Assembly: GCF_000282535.1 (NCBI RefSeq)
Contig: NZ_AKJC01000091.1
Location: 1-49,010, forward strand
Reading direction: 5' to 3'
DNA: 49,010 bases
Origin: Pseudomonas sp. GM84
GTDB taxonomy: Bacteria; Pseudomonadota; Gammaproteobacteria; Pseudomonadales; Pseudomonadaceae
Under the pieces are notes generated by a model. The model saw nothing but the letters and a program-made list of their open reading frames with translations. It was not told where the DNA came from and did no database searches. Of the stretch, positions 24,612 to 33,102 are shown in pieces; within the stretch, counting starts at the first letter, position 1; each line of letters starts with the position of its first letter. Position numbers and translations under genes: made by a program.

Positions 24612-26436
24612 CGCTGATCAGCGCTGTGCGGCCTTCTTCGCGGTAGCCGTAGTTGTTGCCCTGGTAGCTGTAGTGGGTGCGGCTGTACTGTTTGTCCAGC
24701 AGGTTATCCAGCTTCAAGTCGAACTTCAGCTCGGCGCTTGCAGCCCAACTTCCACGTAGGCCCAGCACGCCGTAACCACTGATCGGGTCGGTATTGGCTT
24801 CGTCGTTGTAGCTGCTGCTTGCCGCCTGCCAGCTGGCGCCAACGCCGAAACGGTCGAATTGTCGGTCGATGTCCAGGCTCACGGTGCGCCGTGCCCGGCG
24901 AGAGAGGGTATGACCGTTGTCGCGGTTGCGCGGGTCGATCAGTGCCAGGCCCAGTTGCGACGTCCAGCCGTTCCATTCCTGGTTGAGGGCCATCTCGAAG
25001 CCGTTGATGCGGGCGGCCCCGACGTTCTCGGGTTGCACGCTGTACTCGATTGCGTCACGCAGGTCCGTGCGGTACAGCGAGGCTTCAAGCCTGCTGCTTT
25101 CGCTCAGCTGGCTGCGCCATTGCAGCTCATAGCTTTTCGAGTGCTCGGGCTTGAGATCCGGGTTGTTGTAGCCGGGGAAATACAGATCGTTGAAGGTGGG
25201 CGCTCGGAAGCCTTCGCTGTACGACAGCAATACATCGTTGGCCGCGTTGAGCGGTACCGTCAGGCTGCCGCTCCAGGTGGTCTGCCCTCCGAACTGCTGA
25301 TTCTCGTCGTGGCGCAGACCAATCTCGGTAGAGAAGTATTCGCCATGAAAGCGGTGCTGGGCGAACAGCGCTCGATTCCAGCGGCTGTCCTCGGTGAAGT
25401 CGGTACTGGCATGGACTCGGTCTTCGTACCAGTCGCCACCTAGCAGCAGGCTGTTGTGCTCATCCAGGGTCAGGTTGTTCTGCCAGGTGGCCTGGTCGCG
25501 GTACGTATTGAAGGGGAAGCTGGAATCGCTGAGCTTGTCTCGGCTGTCGTCGCGGTTCTCGCTGTGGGCCAGTTCGAACCGTGTGTTCCACGCCTCGGTG
25601 ATCTGCGCATCCAGATAGCTGCCGATGCTGCTGACGGAGAAGTTCGAATAGGGCTCTTGCGGGCTGAATCCGCGTGGCTCGTCGTACTCGTGTCGCCCAC
25701 GGCTATCGAGCATGTTCAGACCCGCCTCAAAGCGTTCGCCAAAGGTATGGCTCAGGCTCAGGTTGAACGACTTGTTGCGATAGGCGTCATGGTCGCTGTC
25801 GCTGGCAAAGGATGGCCCGGTCGAGTCGATGCCGGCAGTTTCATCAAGGCTCGCGCCGAGGTTGAAGCGGGTCGCACCGTTACCGCCTGAAAGTCCCAGG
25901 CTGCGTTGGAAACTCTGGTTGCTGCCTGCTGCCAGGCGCAGGCGCGGCTGCAGGTTCTGGCCATCGCCTCGGCGGGTGAAGATCTGGATGACCCCGCCGA
26001 TGGCATCGCTGCCATAGATCGCCGAACGCGAACCGCGCAGCACTTCGACGCGTTCGATCTGGTCGACGTCGAGAAACTGCAGGCCGCTGTCGCCTGAGGT
26101 GGCGTTGGCAATGCGCACGCCATCGACCAGCACCAGACTCTGGGCGGCCTTGGTGCCACGGATGAAGATCCCTGGCAGGCTGCCACGGCCACCGGTGGGC
26201 GCGACCTGTACGCCTGGCACTCGGGTGAGCAGATCGGTGGCGCTGCTGGGCTGCAGGCGGTCGATGTCGCTGCGGGTGAACACGGTGTTGGCGGCGCTGG
26301 TGGCGGTGCGCGACTCGACCTGGCGGTTGGCGCTGATCAGCACGTCGGGGAGCTTCAGGGCGTCGTCGCGAGCAGGTTCGGCAGCCAGGGCAGCCGTGGG
26401 GACGCACAGCAGCGTGGCAAGGGTCGGAATTTTCAT
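24589..26436 (-). CDS. btuB: TonB-dependent vitamin B12 receptor BtuB
   Basis: A 615-residue outer-membrane receptor, nearly the length of E. coli BtuB (614). Signal peptide MKIPTLATLLCVPTAALA; the TonB-box region is LPDVLISANRQVES. The plug has DLLTRVPGVQV, GIFIRGTKAAQSLVLVDGVR and VEVLRGSRSAIYGSDAIGGV. The barrel follows to the end. The ATG at 26436 is chosen because it begins the signal peptide; the frame upstream is translated REP sequence. It follows dxs on the same strand. Only 125 bp separate them, mostly REP, leaving no room for a cobalamin riboswitch. Confidence 0.9.
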   Translation of the reverse strand: MKIPTLATLLCVPTAALAAEPARDDALKLPDVLISANRQVESRTATSAANTVFTRSDIDRLQPSSATDLLTRVPGVQVAPTGGRGSLPGIFIRGTKAAQSLVLVDGVRIANATSGDSGLQFLDVDQIERVEVLRGSRSAIYGSDAIGGVIQIFTRRGDGQNLQPRLRLAAGSNQSFQRSLGLSGGNGATRFNLGASLDETAGIDSTGPSFASDSDHDAYRNKSFNLSLSHTFGERFEAGLNMLDSRGRHEYDEPRGFSPQEPYSNFSVSSIGSYLDAQITEAWNTRFELAHSENRDDSRDKLSDSSFPFNTYRDQATWQNNLTLDEHNSLLLGGDWYEDRVHASTDFTEDSRWNRALFAQHRFHGEYFSTEIGLRHDENQQFGGQTTWSGSLTVPLNAANDVLLSYSEGFRAPTFNDLYFPGYNNPDLKPEHSKSYELQWRSQLSESSRLEASLYRTDLRDAIEYSVQPENVGAARINGFEMALNQEWNGWTSQLGLALIDPRNRDNGHTLSRRARRTVSLDIDRQFDRFGVGASWQAASSSYNDEANTDPISGYGVLGLRGSWAASAELKFDLKLDNLLDKQYSRTHYSYQGNNYGYREEGRTALISVTWTPAL

Positions 26437-26449
26437 TGGTATCACCATC

Positions 26450-26555
26450 GTATTCGCGGGACAAGCCCGCTCCCACAGGTTCACCAATGCTCTTGAGAAG
26501 AGCGAGTCAACTGTGGGAACGGGCTTGTCCCGCGAATGGGCCGCAAAGCGGCCCC
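26450..26555. repeat. REP pair, family B
   Basis: Left copy ATTCGCGGGACAAGCCCGCT with CCCACAGG, inverted right copy CTGTGGGAACGGGCTTGTCC, then GGGCCGCAAAGCGGCCC as a further hairpin (26538-26554). It fills almost the whole gap between dxs and btuB. It may stop or attenuate dxs read-through or stabilise the dxs message. Confidence 0.88.
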
Positions 26556-26561
26556 AAGGAT

Positions 26562-28463
26562 TTACAGGCCCAGCTTGGCCATGCGCGCCGTTACCGAAGC
26601 CTCGATCCCGGCAGCATCCAGCCCGCACTCGGCCAGCATCTGCGCCGGCTTGGCGTGTTCGACATAGATGTCCGGCAGGCCCAGGTGCAGCAGTGGCTTG
26701 ACCACGGCCTGGCTGGCCAGGAACTCGCCCACGGCAGCGCCGGCACCGCCCATGATGGCGTTCTCTTCGATGGTCACCAGCAGCTCATGGCTGCCCGCCA
26801 GTTCCAGCACCAGGGCCTCATCCAGCGGCTTGACGAAACGCATGTCGACCACCGTGGCGTCGATGCGCTCGGCCACTTCGAGGGCTTCGGCCAACTGCAC
26901 GCCAAACACCAGCAGGGCGACTTTTGCACCCTGGCGGCGGACCACACCCTTGCCAATTTCCAGCGGGTCCAGATCGCCGCTGATCGGCGCGTTAGGGCCG
27001 GTACCGCGCGGGTAGCGCACGGCCGCCGGGCCGTTGTACAGGTGGCCGGTGCTGAGCATCTTGCGCAGTTCGTTTTCGTCGCTCGGGGTCATCACCAGCA
27101 TGCCGGGGATGCAGCGCAGGTACGACAGGTCGTAGCTGCCGGCGTGGGTCGGGCCGTCTTCGCCGACCAGACCGGCACGGTCGATGGCGAACAGCACGTC
27201 GAGGTTCTGCACCGCCACATCGTGGATCAGCTGGTCGTAGGCGCGCTGCAGGAAGGTCGAGTAGATCGCTACCACCGGCTTGCTGCCTTCGCAGGCCATG
27301 CCCGCGGCGAGGGTGACGGCGTGCTGCTCGGCGATCGCCACGTCGAAGTAACGTTGCGGGAAGCGTTCGCTGAACGCCACCAGGTCGGAGCCTTCCTTCA
27401 TCGCCGGGGTGATGCCCACCAGGCGATTGTCGGCGGCGGCCATGTCGCACAGCCACTGGCCGAACACCGCGGAATATTTCGGCCCGCTGGCTTTCTTCGG
27501 CTTCGGCGCGGCCGGCTTGTCGGCAGGCTCGAGCTTGGTGATGGCGTGGTAGCCGATCGGGTCGATCTCGGCCGGGGCGAAGCCCTTGCCCTTCTTGGTC
27601 ACCACGTGCAGGAACTGCGGGCCCTTGAGGTCACGCATGTTGCGCAGGGTGGCGATCATGGTCGGCAGGTCATGGCCATCGATCGGGCCGATGTAGTTCC
27701 AGCCCAGTTCCTCGAACAGGGTGCCGGGGGCCAGCATGCCCTTGGCGTATTCCTCGGTGCGGCGGGCGATTTCCCAGGCACCCGGCAGGCGCGACAGCAC
27801 TTTCTTGCTGCCTTCGCGCATGCTCGAGTAGGTGCGGCTGGAGAGGATCTTGGCCAGGTAATTGGACAAGCCGCCGACGTTGCGCGAAATCGACATGTCG
27901 TTGTCGTTGAGGATCACCAGCATGTCGGCATCGACTTCCTGGGCGTGGTTCAACGCCTCGAAGGCCATGCCGGCGGTGAGCGCGCCGTCGCCGATCACCG
28001 CGATCGATTTGCGTGCGCTGTTCTGCAGGCGGGCGGCAATGGCCATGCCCAGTGCGGCGCTGATCGAGGTGCTCGAGTGGCCGACACCAAAGGTGTCGTA
28101 CTCGCTTTCGCTGCGGCGCGGGAAGGCGGCGATGCCGTCCTTCTGGCGCAGGGTCAGCATACGGTTGCGCCGGCCGGTGAGGATCTTGTGCGGATACGCC
28201 TGGTGGCCGACGTCCCACACCAGACGGTCGTCCGGGGTGTCGAACACGTAGTGCAGGGCGATCGTCAGCTCGATGACGCCCAGGCCGGCGCCGAAATGCC
28301 CACCGGTCTGACCAACGGTATAGAGCAACTCCTGGCGCAATTCGTCGGCCAGGGTCTCCAGGTCGGCTTCGGCCAACCGGCGCAGGCCGGCGGGCGTGTC
28401 AGCGCGGTCGAGCAACGGCGTGACCGGGCGTTCGCGGGGGATCTCTTGAAACGTCGTGGGCAT
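26562..28463 (-). CDS. dxs: 1-deoxy-D-xylulose-5-phosphate synthase
   Basis: A 633-residue thiamine-diphosphate enzyme that opens the MEP isoprenoid pathway by joining pyruvate and glyceraldehyde 3-phosphate. N-terminal [18 protein letters not shown] holds a conserved His, and the ThDP-binding [18 protein letters not shown] lies near residue 155, with the closing LNDNDMSIS. The transketolase-like centre has [13 protein letters not shown] near 375, and the C-terminal domain ends near MAKLGL. The length is typical. It is the third gene of an xseB-ispA-dxs set, the usual order in gammaproteobacteria, and depends on ThDP, to which the thiL product in this window leads. Confidence 0.97.
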   Translation of the reverse strand: MPTTFQEIPRERPVTPLLDRADTPAGLRRLAEADLETLADELRQELLYTVGQTGGHFGAGLGVIELTIALHYVFDTPDDRLVWDVGHQAYPHKILTGRRNRMLTLRQKDGIAAFPRRSESEYDTFGVGHSSTSISAALGMAIAARLQNSARKSIAVIGDGALTAGMAFEALNHAQEVDADMLVILNDNDMSISRNVGGLSNYLAKILSSRTYSSMREGSKKVLSRLPGAWEIARRTEEYAKGMLAPGTLFEELGWNYIGPIDGHDLPTMIATLRNMRDLKGPQFLHVVTKKGKGFAPAEIDPIGYHAITKLEPADKPAAPKPKKASGPKYSAVFGQWLCDMAAADNRLVGITPAMKEGSDLVAFSERFPQRYFDVAIAEQHAVTLAAGMACEGSKPVVAIYSTFLQRAYDQLIHDVAVQNLDVLFAIDRAGLVGEDGPTHAGSYDLSYLRCIPGMLVMTPSDENELRKMLSTGHLYNGPAAVRYPRGTGPNAPISGDLDPLEIGKGVVRRQGAKVALLVFGVQLAEALEVAERIDATVVDMRFVKPLDEALVLELAGSHELLVTIEENAIMGGAGAAVGEFLASQAVVKPLLHLGLPDIYVEHAKPAQMLAECGLDAAGIEASVTARMAKLGL

Positions 28464-28545
28464 CAGGCGAGTCGTTATGGATGTTTAAGACGCGGCAGTT
28501 TACCCCATTGTGGGAAATACTGCCCATTCAGACGGGTGGGGGAAT

Positions 28546-28564
28546 GGGGCTGCAAAGCAGCCCC
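28546..28564 (-). terminator. Hairpin directly after ispA, weak terminator or attenuator
   Basis: GGGGCTGC and GCAGCCCC pair over a three-base loop, two bases after the ispA stop. No T-run follows on the minus strand, so strong termination is unlikely. It may modulate transcription into dxs, which starts 103 bp downstream. Confidence 0.4.
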
Positions 28565-28566
28565 AA

Positions 28567-29454
28567 TCAATGACGCCGCTCGACAATATAGCGAGCCAAC
28601 GCCCGCAGCGGCTCGGCGTTCTCGCCAAGCCCTTCGAGTGCGAACAGCGCCTGGTCGCGCAGTTCGATCGCATAGGCCTTGGCCGCCTCCAGCCCGAGCA
28701 GTGCCGGGTAGGTCGGTTTGTCGCGGGCGACGTCAGCACCCTGGCGCTTGCCGAGGGTAGCGGTGTCGCTTTCCACGTCGAGGATGTCGTCCTGCACCTG
28801 GAACGCCAGGCCGATCGCCTGGGCATAGGTCTGCAGGGCATCCAGCTGCGGCTGTTCGGCACGGCCGCTGGCCAGGGCGCCGAGGCGCACGCTGGCCTCG
28901 ATCAGCGCACCGGTCTTGTGCCGGTGCATGTATTCCAGGGCCTGCTGGTCCAGTTTCAAGCCCACCGAACCCAGGTCGATGGCTTGGCCGCCGACCATGC
29001 CGGCGGGGCCTGCGGCCTTGGCCAGGGCCTGGACCATGGCCAGGCGGATGGCGTCGGACTGCGGGCTCAGGCGTGGGTCCAGCAGGGCACTGAAGGCCAG
29101 GCTTTGCAGGCCGTCACCGGCAAGGATCGCGCAGGCTTCGTCGAAGGCCTTGTGGGTGGTCGGCTGGCCACGGCGCAGGTCGTCGTCGTCCATGGCCGGC
29201 AGGTCGTCATGCACCAATGAATAGGCATGGATCAGCTCCACCGCGCAGGCAGCGCCATTGGCCTGGTCGGCCGGTGCGCCCAAGGCTTCGCAGGCCGCGT
29301 AGGCCAGCAGCGGGCGTACGCGTTTGCCGCCATTCATGACGCTGTAGCGCATGGCGGCATACAGCCGCTCCAGCTCTTTGGCGGGGGCGACGAACAGGGG
29401 TTCGAGTGCGGCGTCGACACGGGCCTGGCTGCTGGCCTGGTAAGCACTGATCAT
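28567..29454 (-). CDS. ispA: Farnesyl diphosphate synthase (IspA)
   Basis: A 295-residue all-helical prenyltransferase that extends DMAPP/GPP with IPP. The two Asp-rich motifs are present: [14 protein letters not shown] near residue 82 and DDILDVESD near 222. [13 protein letters not shown] near 44 binds the diphosphate, and [20 protein letters not shown] near 235 is characteristic of short-chain bacterial enzymes. The start overlaps the xseB stop by four bases (ATGA). dxs follows, linking it to the MEP pathway. Confidence 0.96.
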   Translation of the reverse strand: MISAYQASSQARVDAALEPLFVAPAKELERLYAAMRYSVMNGGKRVRPLLAYAACEALGAPADQANGAACAVELIHAYSLVHDDLPAMDDDDLRRGQPTTHKAFDEACAILAGDGLQSLAFSALLDPRLSPQSDAIRLAMVQALAKAAGPAGMVGGQAIDLGSVGLKLDQQALEYMHRHKTGALIEASVRLGALASGRAEQPQLDALQTYAQAIGLAFQVQDDILDVESDTATLGKRQGADVARDKPTYPALLGLEAAKAYAIELRDQALFALEGLGENAEPLRALARYIVERRH

Positions 29455-29693
29455 GCTTCTGGCTCCGCGTCGAAGGGCTGCGCGGCGAGCTCGCCGTCAC
29501 GCTCCAGGAGGATTTGCACTTTTTGCTCGGCCTGGGCCAGGGCGCCCTGGCAATCGCGCGTCAGGGCGATGCCTTGCTCGAAGGCGGCCAGCGAGTCTTC
29601 CAGCGACAACTCGCCGTTCTCCAGGCGCTCGACCAGGGCTTGCAGGTCGGCGAGGGATTGCTCGAAATCGATGGAGGCTTTTTTGCGGGCCAT
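29451..29693 (-). CDS. xseB: Exodeoxyribonuclease VII small subunit
   Basis: An 80-residue helical protein. The family pattern is [20 protein letters not shown] then [20 protein letters not shown], followed by an acidic tail. It binds several copies to XseA to form exonuclease VII, which degrades single-stranded DNA. The ATG at 29693 gives [12 protein letters not shown], as in relatives; the longer frame upstream reads through REP. It heads xseB-ispA-dxs. Confidence 0.95.
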   Translation of the reverse strand: MARKKASIDFEQSLADLQALVERLENGELSLEDSLAAFEQGIALTRDCQGALAQAEQKVQILLERDGELAAQPFDAEPEA

Positions 29694-29784
29694 GGCGATG
29701 GGTCTCGGTGGCTGGTCAGAACGGCGCGACACTAGCAGAGCGGGGCGGGGGGAGCAAACTTCAGGACGGTTGAGGGTGAACTTG

Positions 29785-29896
29785 CCGGCCCTTTCGCGGG
29801 ACAAGCCCGCTCCCACAGGCACCCCACAGTTCCGGAGGGCTGTGTTGTACCTGTGGGAGCGGGCTTGTCCCGCGAATGGGCCGCAAAGCGGCCCCG
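29785..29896. repeat. REP pair, family B
   Basis: Left copy GGCCCTTTCGCGGGACAAGC followed by CTCCCACAGG, and inverted right copy CTGTGGGAGCGGGCTTGTCC with the trailing GGGCCGCAAAGCGGCCCC hairpin. Its layout matches the copy beside dxs, including that trailing hairpin. It lies between ribB and xseB, all on the minus strand. Confidence 0.9.
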
Positions 29897-29904
29897 GCAG
29901 TTCA

Positions 29905-30558
29905 TCAGGCTGGCACAGCTTCTTCCCGTTCCACCATCGCCTCGCGGTAGCGCGCCAGCTCTTCGATGGTCAGCACCGGCAAGTTGTACTGCCGCGCATA
30001 CACCGCCACCTGCTCGCCCCGGGCCATGCTCCCATCGGGGTTCATCAGCTCACACAGCACCGCCGCCGGCCGCAACCCCGCCAGGCGCGCCAGGTCCACC
30101 GAGCCTTCGGTATGCCCACGACGGGTCAGCACCCCGCCATTGCGCGCGCGCAGCGGGAACACATGTCCCGGGCTGACGATATGGCGCTGTTCGGCAGTCG
30201 AACGCAACGCCGCTTCGATGGTGGTGATGCGGTCCTGAGCCGAAACGCCGGTGCTCACGCCCTCGGCAGCCTCGATGGTGACGGTGAAGCCGGTGCCATG
30301 CCGCGCCTGGTTGTTTTGCACCATCGGCGCCAGCTGCAGGGCATCGACGGTGGCCTCGTCCAGGCACAGGCAGACGATGCCGCTGCAGTCGCGGATCATC
30401 ATGGCCATGGTCTGCAGCGAGAGATTTTCTGCGGCGGCCACGATGTCCGCTTCGTCCTCGCGATCGTCATCGTCGAGCAGCAGTACGGGGCGCCCGGCCT
30501 GGAAGGCGGCGATGGCGGCGGACACATTGGGGAATTGCGAGTGGTACTGGGTGGACAT
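29905..30558 (-). CDS. ribB: 3,4-dihydroxy-2-butanone-4-phosphate synthase, second copy, FMN-riboswitch controlled
   Basis: A 217-residue single-domain enzyme that makes dihydroxybutanone phosphate from ribulose 5-phosphate. Conserved parts include [40 protein letters not shown] and [14 protein letters not shown]. The acidic loop reads [12 protein letters not shown] (residues 29-40) where the housekeeping RibBA has DDEDRENEGDII, so three positions differ, although the Arg, the two Glu and the outer Asp are kept. The ATG at 30558 follows GAGGAGCG. An FMN riboswitch lies 85-217 bp upstream, so it is shut off when FMN is plentiful. It is a paralogue of the first half of RibBA. Confidence 0.93.
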   Translation of the reverse strand: MSTQYHSQFPNVSAAIAAFQAGRPVLLLDDDDREDEADIVAAAENLSLQTMAMMIRDCSGIVCLCLDEATVDALQLAPMVQNNQARHGTGFTVTIEAAEGVSTGVSAQDRITTIEAALRSTAEQRHIVSPGHVFPLRARNGGVLTRRGHTEGSVDLARLAGLRPAAVLCELMNPDGSMARGEQVAVYARQYNLPVLTIEELARYREAMVEREEAVPA

Positions 30559-30601
30559 GAAACGCTCCTCGTGAATGATCGATGAACGTCTCGGGGCGAA
30601 C

Positions 30602-30637
30602 AAAATGCGCGCGCAGGGGCGCCCGAATGGCCCCTGC
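30602..30637 (-). terminator. Expression-platform hairpin of the FMN riboswitch
   Basis: GCAGGGGC (plus strand 30613-30620) and GCCCCTGC (30630-30637) form an 8-bp GC-rich stem with a 9-nt loop just downstream of the aptamer in the direction of ribB. TTTT follows seven bases after the stem. It could be an intrinsic terminator or part of a switching structure; the short, offset T-run makes the mechanism unsure. Confidence 0.6.
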
Positions 30638-30642
30638 CTGAC

Positions 30643-30775
30643 GCCTTCTTTCATCCGGACTATGACCGTCGGCTCTGGAGTCGCACCAGATCTGCTGACC
30701 CCCGGCATGGCCGGGGCGCTCGCGGGCTCATCTTTCGATTTACCGCCGGTGGGGACTTGCACCCCGCCCTGAAGA
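30643..30775 (-). promoter_or_regulatory. FMN riboswitch (RFN element)
   Basis: Read on the minus strand it starts TCTTCAGGGCGGGGTGCAAG, then TCCCCACCGGCGGTAAA. It continues with AGCCCGCGAGCG and a variable GC hairpin (CCCCGGCCATGCCGGGG), and TCAGCAGATCTGGTGCGACT. It ends GCCGACGGTCATAGTCCGG followed by ATGAAAGAAGG. These are the conserved blocks of the RFN aptamer in the correct order and spacing. It controls ribB by sensing flavin mononucleotide. The first riboflavin operon (ribD onward) has no such element in its visible gaps. Confidence 0.97.
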
Positions 30776-30872
30776 CCGGCCAAGCATAACGCACAGTGCC
30801 ACCCCGCTGGCAACCCGCCGGCCTACGACCTTCGGCGGTATCATGGCGCCATGGCCTTACTGGAACAGCCCC

Positions 30873-32078
30873 ATGGACATTCTCCAAGCCGCCGGCGGCA
30901 AGCCGGTCAAACTCTGGACCGACGGTGTGCCGGTCGAAGACGAAGCGCGCCGCCAGCTGCTCAACACGGCGCAGCTGCCGTTCATCTTCAAGCACCTGGC
31001 GGTGATGCCCGACGTGCACCTGGGCAAGGGTTCGACCATCGGCAGCGTGATCCCCACCGTGGGCGCGATCATCCCGGCGGCCGTGGGCGTCGATATCGGC
31101 TGCGGGATGATTGCCGCACGGACTTCGCTGCATGCCCGCGACCTGCCGGACAATCTGCACGGCCTGCGCACAGCCATTGAACACGCCGTGCCCCATGGCA
31201 AGACCTTTGGCCGCCACGACCAGGGCGCCTGGGACAATGTGCCGGGCAGCGCGGACAAGGCCTGGGGCCAGCTTGCCGGGCGCTTCAAAGCCATTACCGA
31301 CAAGTATCCCCGGCTGGAGAAAACCAATAACCGCCATCACCTGGGCACCTTGGGCGGCGGCAATCACTTCATCGAAGTTTGCCTGGATGAAGCCGACCGG
31401 GTGTGGTTCATGCTGCACAGCGGCTCACGAGGTGTGGGCAATGCCATCGGCAACCTGTTCATCGAGCTGGCCCAGGCAGACATGCGTCAGCACCTGGCCA
31501 ACCTGCCGGACAAGGACCTGGCGTACTTCGAAGAGGGCAGCCGCCATTTCGCCGATTACGTTCAGGCCGTCGAATGGGCGCAGGATTTCGCCCGGCACAA
31601 CCGCGAGCTGATGATGCGGGCGGTGGTCGCAGCGGCGCGCAAGGTGCTGGGCAAGCCTTTCGACGCCAGCCTGGAGGCGGTCGACTGCCACCACAACTAT
31701 GTGCAGCGTGAGCAGCATTTCGGCCGTGAGGTGCTGGTCACGCGCAAAGGGGCGGTGTCGGCGCAGAAGGGGCAGCTGGGCATCATCCCCGGCTCGATGG
31801 GGGCCAAGAGTTTCATCGTGCGGGGGTTGGGGAATGAGGAAGCGTTCTGTTCGTGCAGCCATGGTGCCGGCAGGGTGATGAGCCGGACCAAGGCCAAGAG
31901 TCGCTTTACCGTGGAAGACCAGCGGCGCGCGACGGCCCATGTGGAGTGCCGCAAGGACAAGGAGGTGATCGATGAGATTCCCATGGCGTACAAGGACATC
32001 GATGCGGTGATGCGGGCGCAGCGGGAGCTGGTGGAGGTGGTGCACACGCTGCGGCAGGTGGTTTGTGTGAAGGGGTGA
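30873..32078 (+). CDS. rtcB: RNA-splicing ligase RtcB
   Basis: A 401-residue Mn2+/GTP-dependent ligase joining 3'-phosphate or cyclic-phosphate RNA ends to 5'-OH ends. It is very close to E. coli RtcB over its whole length: VMPDVHLGKGSTIGSVIPT near residue 45, AAVGVDIGCGM near 70 with the metal-binding Cys, GGGNHFIEVC, LHSGSRGVGNAIG, the guanylylation His region CSHGAGRVMSR near 330 and HVECRKDKEVIDEIPMAYKD. It ends TLRQVVCVKG. The ATG at 30873 (MDILQAAGG) aligns with the E. coli N-terminus; an in-frame ATG at 30843 would add ten residues. No rtcA or rtcR gene is adjacent. Confidence 0.96.
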   Translation: MDILQAAGGKPVKLWTDGVPVEDEARRQLLNTAQLPFIFKHLAVMPDVHLGKGSTIGSVIPTVGAIIPAAVGVDIGCGMIAARTSLHARDLPDNLHGLRTAIEHAVPHGKTFGRHDQGAWDNVPGSADKAWGQLAGRFKAITDKYPRLEKTNNRHHLGTLGGGNHFIEVCLDEADRVWFMLHSGSRGVGNAIGNLFIELAQADMRQHLANLPDKDLAYFEEGSRHFADYVQAVEWAQDFARHNRELMMRAVVAAARKVLGKPFDASLEAVDCHHNYVQREQHFGREVLVTRKGAVSAQKGQLGIIPGSMGAKSFIVRGLGNEEAFCSCSHGAGRVMSRTKAKSRFTVEDQRRATAHVECRKDKEVIDEIPMAYKDIDAVMRAQRELVEVVHTLRQVVCVKG

Positions 32079-32084
32079 CTGTGC

Positions 32085-32182
32085 GGGCCTCTTCGCGGGA
32101 CAAGCCCGCTCCCACAGTTACAGTGCACGTCCTGAAAGCCCCCCATTCCCTGTGGGAGCGGGCTTGCCCCGCGAAGAGGCCG
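32085..32182. repeat. REP pair, family B
   Basis: Left copy GGGCCTCTTCGCGGGACAAG and on to CTCCCACAG; inverted right copy CTGTGGGAGCGGGCTTGCCC ending GAAGAGGCC. It lies between the convergent rtcB and pfeE-like genes and reaches to within 9 bp of the latter's stop. Confidence 0.9.
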
Positions 32183-32190
32183 GTACAGGC

Positions 32191-33102
<912 letters not shown>

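Noticed and set aside
26437..26561. Cobalamin riboswitch before btuB
   Set aside because: The gap is almost entirely a REP pair and shows no B12-box-like conserved blocks.
26436..28760. 774-residue plus-strand frame across dxs
   Set aside because: Antisense to dxs, with a His/Gln/Gly-rich composition typical of shadow frames and no recognisable domain.
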